Below are positions 12,226 to 24,054 of a stretch of DNA of 64,000 bases, in pieces. Within the stretch, counting starts at the first letter, position 1, and each line of letters begins with the position of its first letter. Source of the DNA: Diphasiastrum complanatum. Its lineage: Eukaryota > Streptophyta > Lycopodiopsida > Lycopodiales > Lycopodiaceae. The stretch spans positions 35,650,804 through 35,714,803 of the forward strand of contig CM055097.1 of assembly GCA_029204225.1 (NCBI GenBank), given 5' to 3'. The notes beneath the pieces were generated by a model. It saw nothing but the letters and a program-made list of their open reading frames with translations, made no database searches and was not told the DNA's origin. Made by a program: the position numbers and the translations under genes.

Positions 12226-13132
12226 TGTTGTAAAGCTGACTCGGGTGCACCCGGCGTGCCCTGTAAGACTCTAAGGGGTGACACTCTCTAAGGTCCCAGA
12301 GCAAGTTAGAACGTCAAGGACTGAGCCTCCGACCTGTCGTGAGCCAGTCAAGTAGTCACAAGTCATGAGCTAGCTCTGGAGCTCAAGTCATGGCCTAGTC
12401 AGGAAGCAAGTTGATTTTGCCGCCAGGACGGCTCCCGGGACCCATGTCCAGGAGCCAGACTAATTGTGCCAGGCTTGCCAGGCTTAATCAACAAAATAAA
12501 AACTAGATCCTAAAAAGCGTGCTGTACTAGAAAGCACTATATTTCAGGACAGAGGGGGTGCGCCGAATCACAGCAAAACTACAGGGGGAGTCCGGCAGAC
12601 AGAAACTTGGGCAGCTCAACCAGCGCGAGGAATCCAGTCGCCAGGTCTCAGCTCCCTCTACTAGCACGAGCCAGGCACAATGCCCAGCATGTGTTGGTGG
12701 CCCCGAGACCGGTCAGTCTATGTATGAATGTAACCACTTCCAGATCTAATAAAGTTGATCCTTGGGGATGATTACCATTTCGGTTTCGCCTCCGGGACTG
12801 GTCCAAGTGGAAGGACCCTTACTACAACCTTTTTGCGTCGTCGGCGCCTAAGGGTCCACGTCACCGACGTGTGGCTTGTCGCTATGCCAATTGGTCAGTT
12901 TGGCGACCACTATGCCTTGGGTTTCATGTGTGGCTTGTCTTTGCCTTTGGTTACCTTTTGGGGACGGATTCTGAGTTGGCTTTCGGGTTGGTTGGGATTC
13001 CAGTTTTCTTAAGTCAAAATGGTTAAGCTTGTTACGTTTCTGAGTTGGCTTTTACGTAAGTGCATGATGGATGAATGTTAGGCTTAAGCGCGTGTTGGGG
13101 AAACCGCTCAAGTCCCAGCACCCTTTGAGGCG
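12226..13132 (+). repeat. 3' LTR of the gag-protease element
   Basis: Near-identical by eye to 7,904-8,798. It begins TGTTGTAAAGCTGAC right after the PPT and ends at TTTGAGGCG, followed by the target duplication and the resumed block B sequence (AAATCAGCATAAGCTC). Confidence 0.88.
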
Positions 13133-13485
13133 ACTATCGGAAATCAGCATAAGCTCTGCTGATAATACAGTAGAAACCTAGAGACTCAGTTCGTTTCTCC
13201 GTGCTGGTTATTTGGAGTGTGATATTGATCATCTAGTATGCAGCTAAAGTTGAACTAAATTGCTTATTATTGTTGTTTGCTGAAGCAGCTTGTTTTGCTG
13301 CTAAATGGCTCGAGCTTCTCAGGCTTGACATCAAGGGGCGTGTGTCTCTCTCAAATGTTGAGCTGAAAACTCCTTGATTTTTCTCCTTCCTTTTGTGGTC
13401 TACGGAAAAGTTCTGTGTGTTCCTGTACACGCTCAAATGAGCCATTGTTACAGAAAGCATGTCCAAATGAAATCAGACGGGTACA
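13133..13485 (+). pseudogene. Segmental duplication, copy 1, block B (part 2, 3' UTR-like)
   Basis: Direct match to 32,483-32,900 of copy 2: AATCAGCATAAGCTCTGCTG, ATAATACAGTAGAAACCTA and CTTCTCAGGCTTGACATCAA are shared. The short CTCTCTC run at ~13,347 is the place where copy 2 has a (TC)47 array. The match ends around 13,440-13,485, where block C starts in the opposite orientation. Confidence 0.75.
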
Positions 13486-13594
13486 AGATACAAAGAAACA
13501 TAAAAGTTGGGTCGTGCATCTTGAAGCTGTCTCAATCTGAAAACTTGAAAAAGTTCCCTTAGAGCTGAGTTTATTATCCTCCATTCCTAATAGA

Positions 13595-13807
13595 TTATTT
13601 TACAGATGTGGATGTGGAAGCGGGCCGACCTTGTTGGTGAATGCTTGCTAAAAGAAAGTTTTTGCGCTCGATTCCAGTCAACTTGGGGAACGTTTTTAGG
13701 AATGCACCTGTCCTCGTCGCTTCATTTTCCCTACAACCATTTGCATCACGCATTTCTGCAGTTGGGCGGTAAGCATTTCTTGCGATCCACATCCTGCCTT
13801 GCAGCAC
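13595..13807 (-). pseudogene. Exon-like coding segment in block C, copy 1
   Basis: The minus-strand peptide aligns with the plus-strand peptide at 29,593-29,853 (shared PTAEMRDANG, TGAFL.TF, LLASIHQQG). Conservation at the peptide level in both copies suggests an old exon. It contains no domain I recognise. Confidence 0.4.
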
Positions 13808-14134
13808 GTTTCACCTGCATGCACACTTCAAAAATCTCAAATGGCTGTTTCACTCCAGCAGCATGGTGAAAAGCAATGAAAGAAATGCTTGATGTTAAGT
13901 AATCAATACGCTGCTGATGTCTTCTACTAATAAGACATGATATTAAGAATTTTCATTCTTCACAGTACAATGCAGCAACCAAAATTAGCACAGCTTTCTT
14001 GATGAATGGAGCTACGGATCAATTTTGCTGCAGATTTCTTTGACAAAAAAAGGACACAACAAAAACATTTTCCTGTCAGCATCTAAGTCACCGCAACTCC
14101 AATCCTGCAAAAGGCAGTTTCCGTGCTGTCCGAT

Positions 14135-14268
14135 CTTCAAACAGGGAGCCATCGCTGCAGTACGAAGCGGTATTTCAGGCGGAAACTGTCCTCCCGCAAA
14201 AGTGTTGGCATTCAGACTTTTCAGCGATTTCATTCTCCACTATCGTCCTCCATCTCATCTAAATTCAT
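14135..14268 (-). pseudogene. First-exon-like segment, copy 1, frameshifted
   Basis: Equivalent of 29,166-29,309. It begins with ATG at 14,268-14,266 (minus) and the shared opening LDEMEDD, but a small deletion shifts the frame and gives a stop after about a dozen codons. Downstream the other frame keeps SLNANTFAGGQFP and AAMAPCLK. The donor-like AAG/GTCAGA of copy 2 reads AAG/ATCGGA here, so the splice site is lost as well. Confidence 0.5.
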
Positions 14269-14554
14269 CTCTCAATTTCCTCTACCACGCCACCCTCACA
14301 AGCAAACGCCAACAGATTACACCACAATCTCCACCTCCCCTCTACTCAGGCTACTTCTTTGCTGCACTCCTTCAGCTACTAATCCCCATCCACCTTTTAT
14401 CATCATTTTTGCTGCAAATGTGGTGTGATCAGTAGTACTTTCCTGGCTGACAAAAATTGAGTTGAGAGACAAGAGAAAGGCTTGGTGTTCTGTTTTTGTG
14501 TGTTTTTTTGGTTTCGCAATGGATCGTGACTCGCAGTGCTTGCAACCAAATTCA

Positions 14555-14990
14555 ATAAAAGACCAAAGAATGTGCTAAAATAGAGTGAAAGGTAATCTCC
14601 AAAAAGGTTTCGCAAACCTTTACGACGTTGTACGTTGTGTGAGGTCAAAGAAAACCAAAGAATCCACAACATTTTCAAAAGGTTTCCAATCACAACAGTT
14701 CAAAGCACAATCAAAGAATTGATGCACGTTACAGATCCTTTTTCATGAGGAGCAAGTAAGACCTATTCTAATGAAAAACCAAAGAATGTGCTAAATTAGA
14801 GTGAGAGTTAATCTCCAAAAAGATTTTACAAACATTTAAGTACGTTTGTGTGAGGTAAAAGAAAACCAAAGTATTAATGGATATACTCTCCAAAAGGTAT
14901 CCAATCACCACATTTCAAAGCACAAACAAGCAAAAAAATTGATGCACTTTATAGATTCTTTTTCATGAGCTGCAAGTAAGCAATAGAGAA
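14555..14990. repeat. Tandem duplication, ~215-bp unit
   Basis: Two diverged units (about 14,558-14,772 and 14,776-14,990) share AAACCAAAGAATGTGCTAAA, AATCTCCAAAAAG.TTT, GTGTGAGGT.AAAGAAAACC and AGAT.CTTTTTCATGAG. No gene. The unit is not seen elsewhere in the window. Confidence 0.75.
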
Positions 14991-15770
14991 GGCAAGAGTT
15001 GCAGAGGTGCTGCACTTAAATACAGCAGGTATTTGACAACTAGCCGAGTCAGAAGCAAGTCATTGATTGTTTGAAATCCTTGTGTGCCTCTAGGACATAC
15101 CATTATCTCTCGTATCAGAAAGAATCAATGCTTGTTAACAAATGCATTTACATTTTGATATTGATTATTGCATCTCCCTAGTTTTTGTGGTTTTTTAGAA
15201 GTTGTTGATTTTTCAAAAATCTTCTCTTTTGAATCTTGCATCTCAATTTGCTTCCGACAAAATATTAAAAATTTACATTAATAACTAATTCTATTGGCTT
15301 AATAAAGCTATGTAACATAAGGTTTATATGAATTTACCTACTTATTACACAAATTTTTTTTGCATTTGAAAACATTAACCAAAATTTTTCTTGCATCTAA
15401 AAAATGTTGTCGATTTTTTAAATATTAATTTCCTATAATTTTTTTACACAGTCGATTTTTGGAAAAAGATGTCGATTCCATTCTTATACTTGGTGACTTT
15501 ACCAAACAATGAGCCAAACTTTTATCAAAGCCTTCTTGAAAGATTTTTTTTTTTAACCTTCTCCATGTAGAATCATGGGCTTTTGGCCCATGAATTTTAA
15601 AAAGCCTACAAAAATTTTTTAATGGTGATTCTACTGTCAGTTGTAGAGTCGTTATTGGAAGACGGAGGTTTGAAGTTGTGGAAACTGGCACTCCTCATTG
15701 TCACTGGACTGTTCAACATTCCTCCTCTCTACTTCTCGATCAACCTCTTGCTATAGACTAAGCCAAGTTG
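14991..15770. other. AT-rich spacer
   Basis: No supported gene. Poly-T/poly-A runs and short palindromic stretches; the minus-strand 88-codon frame has no recognisable domain. Confidence 0.4.
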
Positions 15771-15774
15771 AACT

Positions 15775-16610
15775 TAATAAGTTGTTATCAATTTTCTTGT
15801 GGCTCCAAGAGAACCACCCAACTTCATACCACAATCATACCTAGAAAAGCAGGTTTTGTCGTTAATGTTTTGGACTTGACAACATTGCCTCAACGAGAAA
15901 TTTTGAGAAATATTTTTGTTAAGCCAAGCTTGCCCCACTTTCCAAAGCACCTTTATTTGGAATAACTAATAATGCTAGCAAGCATCAACTCGATGAACTT
16001 ATACGAGAGTTTGTTATCGCATATAGTATATGCCTATTTCAACTTTGTGATGTTAAATGGTAGGTAGTATTTGTGTAGAAAAATGTGTACATATGAGAAG
16101 GAAAAAACATATATGGTATTGGACTAAGATTTGATCCAGAGTAATAGGTAATTTTTAAAACCAAATTATCTTGCAACCATGGCTCAATGGTTGACATTTT
16201 CTTATTGTAATCTCAATAATTGAACCTTGATTCACATTGTGTGCACAGTGCATGGGTAGAAATATGATGAGATTGAAATGCATCCACTAAAACATTTTAT
16301 GAAAGCAAAGGCATAATATTTATTGATGTTAATGATAGTGGTCTTTGATGTTTTTAGCTTTGTCACGCCACCGATAAGCTCTCGTAATTATTTGCTAAAA
16401 GCTAAGGTGTCTCTACCAAGTTAGTTTGAGCATGTGAATTGTTGTTTTTTTATGTTATGAATTTTAAATCCTTCTAAACTACAATATTTGATTTTCAATT
16501 TTCAACAATTAAAATGCTTTTTTAACATACAGTTGTATGACAAAGCTTCTCGTGATTAGAATATCACCTCGTTTTTCTATTGCATGCAACTAGTCATATA
16601 ATTTGATTTA
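15775..16610 (+). repeat. Dispersed repeat, copy a (partner at 18,720-19,440)
   Basis: Parallel similarity to 18,720-19,440. Both contain a short peptide-coding stretch around (V)VNVLDL..LP followed by CAACTCGATGAACTT and TTTCAACTTTGTGATGT, then shared non-coding phrases such as AAAGCTAAGGTGTCTCTACC and GAGCATGTGAATTG. The two copies flank the gag relic at 17.5-18.1 kb. The old coding content is unidentified; frames are broken in both copies. Confidence 0.65.
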
Positions 16611-17129
<519 letters not shown>

Positions 17130-17474
17130 CTTTCTTGTAAGTGTCTAGAAAAGCACATACATAATCAGTAGAACCATAGAGGGAGTGCATTCCTATGGCA
17201 CCCTAGCATTTTTTGCCAGAACCAATTTGTAGCAAAAACACAAATGTGTTTATAGCCACACAAGGTGGAAACTTTTTTTTCTTTCCAAAGTTCAAGCTCT
17301 TTGGCCTTTAGCACAATTGCTTCTCATGAGCTTATATGTCTCGTCAAAATATTTTGCTTGTTCTGGACCGCGCTTCTTCCCCTTCTTGGTTTTCAAGGCG
17401 GTCGCAAATTGCTTCTTGGATGCCACCATTGTGGCATCATATGCTTTCAAAATCCGAAACGCATCCTCGAGGCT

Positions 17475-18075
17475 TTAAAGCACATTTTGCCTACATTCGT
17501 TTTGATAGTCGACAGGCAAACCTAGGACAAACTGCCATAGAGCCAACTTTGCATCGAATGTTGACACCCTGTTCCAAAGGTCCATGAATTCCTGGATATA
17601 AGAGTCTAAGCTCTTAGTACCCATTTTGCAGTTCACAAATTTCAGGTAGTAGTCAACGTCATCCGCTATTACGAAAGCTTTTTTAAAGACTTCCGCAAAA
17701 GCATCCCAGGTAGTAGGCTTCATCGGTAAATCTCGCCACCATGATTACGCTTTGCCTCGTAAGAACAACATGACACTTTCAATCTTCTTTTTATCTGGAA
17801 CTCCATGCAGGCTGAAGTAACTGATCCACTTAACGAACTAGTCTTCGACGACTTTCAGTTTCTTCTCCTTCTTCTCTTCCAAGTAAGTCTCCAGTTGAAA
17901 ATCGAGATTGGGTGAAAACAACAATTTGACCTGGTTCAGAAGAACTTCCATTTGCTGACTCTTAGATTATTTCGATTATTCATATCATTAAGCGTCGTAC
18001 TCAACTGCTGGAAAATCACCATATAGGATGGTGCACCTGGATTTGCAGCCTGATTTGCAGTTTCTTCGGCCATCT
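17475..18075 (-). pseudogene. Ty3/gypsy gag relic
   Basis: Read on the minus strand from an ATG at ~18,073. The start region is followed by stops and frameshifts, then a clear Retrotrans_gag core at 17,723-17,475: W-DAF...F, DYYLKFVNCKMG, SLDSYIQEFMDLW and FVLGLP, matching the pattern of the family. The CCHC knuckle is absent. It lies opposite to the gypsy pol that starts at 20,282, so either it belongs to a different insertion or an inversion separated them. Confidence 0.7.
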
Positions 18076-18719
18076 CGATTTTTCTATTCTTGAAAATCAC
18101 TAAATTTAGTTAATAACTGATTAACTATTAGTGAAGTACAGTTGACCAAATCTGACTAAAATTGACTCCAATATGGTCAATTCATTAATTTTAGTAAATT
18201 TCATAGATAATTCAAGAAACTAGAAAAAACTGAAAATTTTGTATTTTCAGTGTGAAAGATTTCAGATCCTTAAGATCCACTCTACTTGAATAATCTTCAG
18301 TTAGAAAGAGAAATACACTACCAATCTCACCAATGTAGAAAAATCAGCATCTACACACAAATTGAGATGCAAACACTAGAACTTGATCAAACTTGAATGA
18401 AATGATTATGTACTATTGCTGTCTATACAAAACCAGCAAGCTACTGTATTTCACAGTGTGGATCCAAAAATAACAAATATAGATCATTCTACACATAGAA
18501 TTGCAAGCAATCACCAAGATAGTGCAGCAATGGATAGTAGAACCCAAGAGAACCATGTATAAGCATGAAATGAGATAGAGAAGAGAGAAGATTGCTCTCT
18601 CCATGAGTTACATCCATTTATAACAGGTCCAAACCCTATTTGGCCACTTGGCTTTCCCACCAAAATGCTAACCCTACTAATTTTGGGTCTAGATTCAATG
18701 TACCCAACTATTCAAATTG
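18076..18719. other. Spacer upstream of the gag relic
   Basis: No gene. It may be the leader of the minus-strand gag element, but I find neither an LTR pair nor a PBS in it. Confidence 0.35.
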
Positions 18720-19440
18720 AATCTACCACCAAGAATCCATTACGACTCATTAATGTATCGAAGAGCAAGTATGGTCATGAATGTTCTTGACTTGAAAAGG
18801 TTGCCTGAAACACAAATTCTGAGCACTATATTTGTTATGCTAGTCATACCCTACTTTCAAAAGAACATTTGTGTGAGTAGCAAGCAACAACTCGATGAAC
18901 TTCTACAAGAGTTTGTTATTGAGTATACTATATGTTTGTTTCAACTTTGTGATGTGAAATGGCGATATTTTTGTAAAAGAGATACAAAATTGAGAATTAA
19001 AAACCACAAATTGTATTGAACTAAGATTCCATGCAAAGTAGTTAGTGTTTGTAAAGCCCATTTATCTTGGAACCATGGCTAATTGGTTGACATTTTCTTA
19101 TTTTTATCTCATTAATTGAAGTTAGATTCACATTGTATGCATGGGTCAAAAACATCTACTAAAAGTTTTTACGAATGCAAATAGATATATTTATTCATGT
19201 TAATGACAGTGGTTTTTTAACGTTTGTAGCTTTGTCCTAACACCGATAAACTATTCTAATTATTTACTAAAAGCTAAGGTGTCTCTACCAAGTGAGTTTG
19301 AGCATGTGAATTGCTATTTTTTTATTATAAATTTTAAATCCTTCTCAACTACAATACTTGTTTTTTTCATTTTTCAACAATTAGAATGCCTTTTAAACAT
19401 ACAATTGTATGACAAAGCTTCTCATGACTAAATACATGGC
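18720..19440 (+). repeat. Dispersed repeat, copy b (partner at 15,775-16,610)
   Basis: See copy a. A 100-codon frame at 18,717-19,019 is the longest surviving coding stretch (MVMNVLDLKRLPETQIL, QLDELLQEFVIEYTICLFQL). It does not match a family I know. The same stretch in copy a is interrupted. Confidence 0.6.
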
Positions 19441-19668
19441 AATGCCAAATGAATAAAAATTTCAAAAGATGAATATGATTGTGTCACACATGGCACATCC
19501 ATGCTCTTACAAAGAGGTATTTTCACCAGTTGCCAATGAATTTTTCAAATTTTCCCTTAGTGCCACAAGGTTTCCCAAATTTTTCATGCTTGGCTTTGCC
19601 ATGCAATTTTTTTTTTTTTTGGCAAAAAGCATCGAAGGCTAGCATGCACATGTATTTTGTGTGCTTTC

Positions 19669-19884
<216 letters not shown>

Positions 19885-20281
19885 GTTTTTAAAAGGAAAG
19901 GTAAGTGTGCTTATTTGATGAACTTTATTCTTTTACAATTTCATGGATTGGTAATAATATTTAGTATTTTTCTTACTAATATTGCTTGATTGAAATATTG
20001 CTAAAGATTTTTAATAAGAAGTTTCTTTAATGGTTTTGATAAAGTTTATAAATTGATAAATGAATGAATGTTTTCTATACATAGATTGGTTAAGGAATTG
20101 TGAAATGGTAGAGATTTTCTTGACGAATCGAATGCTTAGTAATGGATTGATGATTTTAATAATTTGATAAATAAAGTGATTTATATGCCTAAATAGGGGT
20201 TAAATTACTTTAAAATGAAATTCGTATATGATTAAGAATAGAAGTCTCTCTTATTCTTTACTTTCATAAAGTGATGATAGT

Positions 20282-21301
20282 TTGAAAATGCAATTATATG
20301 GTGTTTTGTTCATTGATTTAGGTGATCTCAGTGCACCTGAAATTGATGTTACTATTGCAGGATGCCTAATCAAAAAAGTGCCAATTGACTCTGGTTCCAG
20401 TGTAAATATAATAACAGAAGACACAGCTCATGCTCTGGGGCTGACTGACATTCAACCAACACAACGAAACATCAGGTTAGCTGATTCGACACGACGAAAA
20501 CTTGTTGGTGAGCTGAAGGATGTCACTGTCTACATTCAAGCCAAGCCATTCACCATGAATTTCATTGTTATCAAACCACTCGGTTTGTCATCCTATTCTG
20601 TGCTGATTGGACGACCTTGGCTTTATCAATCAAATGCTAGTGTACATTGGAAATCCAGAGAGCTAAGATTTCAGACTAGTGAGACCAATAACCGAGATAA
20701 GCCAGTAGAACAAATCATAACCTGGAGTTGTGACAAATATGAAGGAGAAAGTCCTTTGTCCAACACCAGTTTTACATCAGAAGAATCTTCGTATGCCTTG
20801 AATATTTTTTCCTATAAATCTGATATTGAAGTGCAGTACTTTGAATGTTATGAGAATGTTGATGACGAAGAATTCTTCGATGCCTACAACGATGAAGCTG
20901 ATGTTTCGTATGAAGAAATTAATGTTGCAAACACAAACTCAAAAGAGTCTGACGATTCAAGTGACGAATTTGAACACGAATTTAGTAACAAGAACCAGGT
21001 TGACGACAAGAAAACATCTATGGAGTCAACCATGCACGAAATTCATGGCCATACCAAGGCCAGTATGACTGAAGGTATCATCCTACCATATTCTACTGAA
21101 CTGATTGAACTTGCACCTGACAGATTTGTGCATGTTTCAAAGTCACTTGGAGAATCTGAGTTGGCGGAATTCACTGAACTATCAAAGGAGTATCAAGATG
21201 TTTTTGTCTGGTCGCTCGACGATTTGAAGGGTATACCTGCAGAATTCGGAGAGCACCAAATTGATCTAAAGGAAGGTGTTGTACCTGTTCGACAGAAATA
21301 G
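20282..21301 (+). pseudogene. gypsy retropepsin plus linker and start of RT
   Basis: A protease core with an intact catalytic DSG (VPIDSGSSVNII, about residues 35-47) and the flap/second signature LIGRPWLYQSNA (near residue 110), a strongly acidic linker (about residues 180-245), then the N-terminal RT region (YQDVFVWSLDDLKGIP, about residues 307-322). The frame ends with TAG at 21,299-21,301, one transition away from Gln, and RT continues in the same frame. The protease would process the polyprotein in the particle. Confidence 0.85.
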
Positions 21302-22497
21302 TATCGTCTCAATCCTAAATACTCTCTAATGGTCAAGGACAAACTTAACAAACACCTTAAGGCAGGTATAATCTATCACGTCTTAAGTAATGAATGGGTT
21401 TCACCCATTGTTGTCGTCCCGAAGAAGAAGACTGGCAAAATACGAATATGCCAGGATTTCCGAATGCTGTTACCAGGAAGGACCATCATCCTTTGCCTTT
21501 TACTGATTCCATCCTAGATCAGGTCACTGGTCAAGAGCGTTACAGTTTCTGTGATGGCTTTTCTGGGTATAATCAGGATCGCTCAAAGACCACATTCACG
21601 ACGGATTGGGGCACTTATGCCTACATCAAAATGCCCTTTGGTCTTTGTAATGCTCCAACGACTTTTCAGCGAATCATGATGTTAATTTTTGCTACCTTCC
21701 TAAGAACTTTTCTCAAAATATTTATTGATGATTTCTGTGTGTACAGTGATATAAAGACACACCTGCAGAAGTTGAAATTAACATTGCAACGGTGTCGAGA
21801 TACTTGTTTATCTCTTCATCCAGAGAAATGTTTTTTTGGTATGAAAGAAGGAACATTGCTCGAACACAGAATATCTAACAGAGGAATAGAAGTCGACAAA
21901 GATAAAGTCGAGCTTATAAAGAACCTCCTGATACCAACCAATTTGCGTGAACTAAGAGCTTTTTTAGGACATGTTGGCTATTACAGGAGATTTATTCAAA
22001 ATCATGTTTTTATTGCTGCCTCTCTTACACATCTATTGAAGAAACAAGTGGAATACTTGTGGACGAATGAACAGCAGAAAGCATTTGAAGATCTTAAGCA
22101 AAGGTTGATCAATGCTCCTATTCTGAGACCACCCAACTGGGCTATTTTATTTCACAGCTATGTGGATGTTTCTATATTTGCTATTGGCGTCTGTCTAAGA
22201 CAGAAGGATGACCAAAAGAAGAATCATCCCATCTACTATGCGAGTCGACATCTCAGTGCATCAGAGAAAAATTATTCGGCTACAAAAAGAGAAGCACTTG
22301 GCATGATTTTCACTGTTAAAAATTTTTGGCATTATTTGCTGGGATATGCATTTATTTTTCATGTGGATCATTATGCTCTTAAGTATCTTGTAAATAAACC
22401 AGATCTATCAGGACGAATTGCTCGATGGGTTCTAGAGTCTGCAAGAATTCACTTATCAAGTAGAGCTTCGTCAAAAAAAGTATCATACAAATACTGA
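21302..22497 (+). pseudogene. gypsy reverse transcriptase and RNase H, frameshifted
   Basis: RT begins in frame with the protease ORF (LNPKYSLMVKDKL) and shifts by one base near 21,463, after CQDF; the remainder is at 21,465-22,497. Visible parts: FCDGFSGYNQ (first catalytic Asp), a short in-frame deletion right after it, PFGLCNAPTTFQR, FIDDFCVYS (catalytic Asp pair), GHVGYYRRFI (connection), then RNase H with Asp in YVDVSIFAIG, Glu in KREALG and Asp in HVDHYALKYL. Catalytic residues survive but the reading frame does not. Similarity fades after 22,450. Confidence 0.88.
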
Positions 22498-22659
22498 TTA
22501 TCTATCGTGACTCAGCACTGAAAAAATTGAAGATCCTATCAATGATGATTTTTCAGACGAATATTTATTCGAAATTTCATCTACAGATTCGCTATATTCT
22601 GATATGATTACTTATCTCAAAGATCAGATATATCCGGATGGTTATGATTGGAGCAAAAG

Positions 22660-23164
22660 ACAGTTTTTCAATATAAGGTAGCACCTTATACAATTATTAA
22701 CAATGTTCTGTACAAGCTTGGCGCAGATAAAAATCACGACAAAACAGACACCACATTTTCTGACGTATGGTATGCATCCTATCCTGCCAATTGAATTTGA
22801 GGTCAAAACTTTTCGTATCTAAGCTCAACGAACAAATGCAGAATGTATAAACGAAAGGTTGACTAATATTGAGGAACTAGCTGAAGCTCGTGAATCTTCA
22901 CAAAAATTAACGAAAGAAATCCAGGAACAAAGAAAGAAGAAATATGACAGTCATATAAAAAAATGTGATCTTAAAGCTGATAATTATGCGCTGATATATG
23001 ACAGTCGCCATCAAAAGTTCCTAGGAAAACTCCACATGCGATGGCTTGGACCTTTTAAAGTCATAGAGGTGTTTGACAATGGTTCTATGCAACTTCAATC
23101 ACTTGAAGTAGAACTGTTACTTACATGTATTAACGGGTCCAGACTAAAAAAATACTACCTTTGA
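22660..23164 (+). pseudogene. gypsy integrase, catalytic core deleted
   Basis: A fragment of the N-terminal region (VLYKLGAD, ~22,700) is followed within ~60 bp by the end of the core (TYGMHPILPIEFEV, ~22,760) and the C-terminal region (frame 22,859-23,164: RKKKYDSHIK, GPFKVIEV, VNGSRLKKYY-like end). The DDE core between them, several hundred bases in a normal element, is missing. This copy cannot integrate by itself. Confidence 0.75.
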
Positions 23165-24054
23165 CCAGAATTTTATTTATTTATTTTTATTCTTATTATT
23201 TGTTTCTAGTATTTTTCTGGAATCAATTGCAAATTTTTCTCTATCTTTTCTGATAATGTTCGCGATTTTTTTTTCTTTTCTAGAAAATTTTCTAAAAATT
23301 TTCGTGAACTTTTCTACCACTGTTAAACATTTGTTCAAACTGTTTCGTGAATTTTTTGAGAATTTTTCTTGTCTTCTCTCAAATCTTTTAAGTTATTTTT
23401 CAAAGTATTTTCAAGAACTTTTCGAGAAACTTTCGCGACACTCAACTGTGAACTGAAACTTGTCATTTTTTTTCTTTTGAGAATTTTTCCTAGGATCACG
23501 CTTAACATTTTCAAGAATTTTTCGTGAAGTTCTGTATCATTTTCTAGAATCTCTCAAGAATGTTTCGTGAAACATTCTACAAACTTTCTAGTATCCTTCG
23601 AGAATCTCTCAACCTACCTTTTCGAGAATCTTTCGAGAATCTTTTGAGAATCTATCTACCTACTTTTTACATCCCTCTATTAAAGATGATGGCCACGTGA
23701 TCTTCATTATTCACATGTGTGTATGTTCACATATCAAAACAAATATTGTTTCTCCTTAATTTATTTGTTTTCTTTTCAAAAATGGTCTTCCGTCATTAAA
23801 GATCAATCTGCCAAATCATAGTTTCATACACTGACTCATGCACATATTCCATAAATGGAAGTGACAGATGTCAAGGCACCATGCCACGTCATCATCCCTT
23901 CCACACCGCTACTGCATATCAGAGTTATTTTTTATTTTTCTTCCTTACACTTTTTGCCTGCGATTTTATGCTTTTCTGCGCACATTCTCTTTGCGATCAA
24001 CGCATTCATTTGCGACCTATTGCGATCTACGAGCTTTCATGAAAAATTCGAACA
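23165..24054 (+). other. AT-rich spacer between pol and third ORF, with degenerate TTTCGAGAATC repeats
   Basis: No gene. From about 23,260 to 23,660 the sequence is built of loosely repeated pieces of TTTTCGAGAATCTTT and variants (TTCTAGAAAATTTTC, TTTCGTGAACTTTTC). The 23,700-24,050 part is unremarkable. Confidence 0.5.

Larger units (their letters stand above)
7904..13132 (+). mobile_element. LTR retrotransposon encoding only gag and protease (TR-GAG-like)
   Basis: A complete LTR-to-LTR structure: direct LTRs at 7,904-8,798 and 12,226-13,132, an initiator tRNA-Met-like PBS at 8,812, a ~840-bp leader, a broken gag with CCHC knuckle, a degenerate retropepsin, and a PPT just before the 3' LTR. 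There is no reverse transcriptase, RNase H or integrase sequence between protease and PPT, so it is non-autonomous and would need enzymes in trans. The gag and retropepsin style suggest a Ty3/gypsy parent. The insertion sits within a few codons of the stop of the block B frame. The bases GACTATC flank both ends (7,897-7,903 and 13,132-13,138), giving a 5-bp target duplication plus ambiguous bases. The uninterrupted site survives at about 32,470-32,490. Confidence 0.88.
13486..14530 (-). repeat. Segmental duplication, copy 1, block C (inverted relative to 28.8-30.0 kb)
   Basis: Reverse-complement match to about 28,787-29,970. Shared phrases include GGCACGACCCAACTTTT-type sequence at ~13,510, the peptide-coding stretch at 13,595-13,807 (LLASIHQQG, PTAEMRDANG) and the first-exon-like stretch at 14,135-14,268. 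It ends near the phrase ATGGATCGTGA at ~14,520. Copy 2 carries ~100 extra bases at about 28,886-28,990. Confidence 0.78.

Noticed and set aside
6252-13485. Block B as a mobile element that moved between copies
   Set aside because: I see no terminal inverted repeats or target duplications at its borders, and both copies occupy the homologous place; a flip explains it better.
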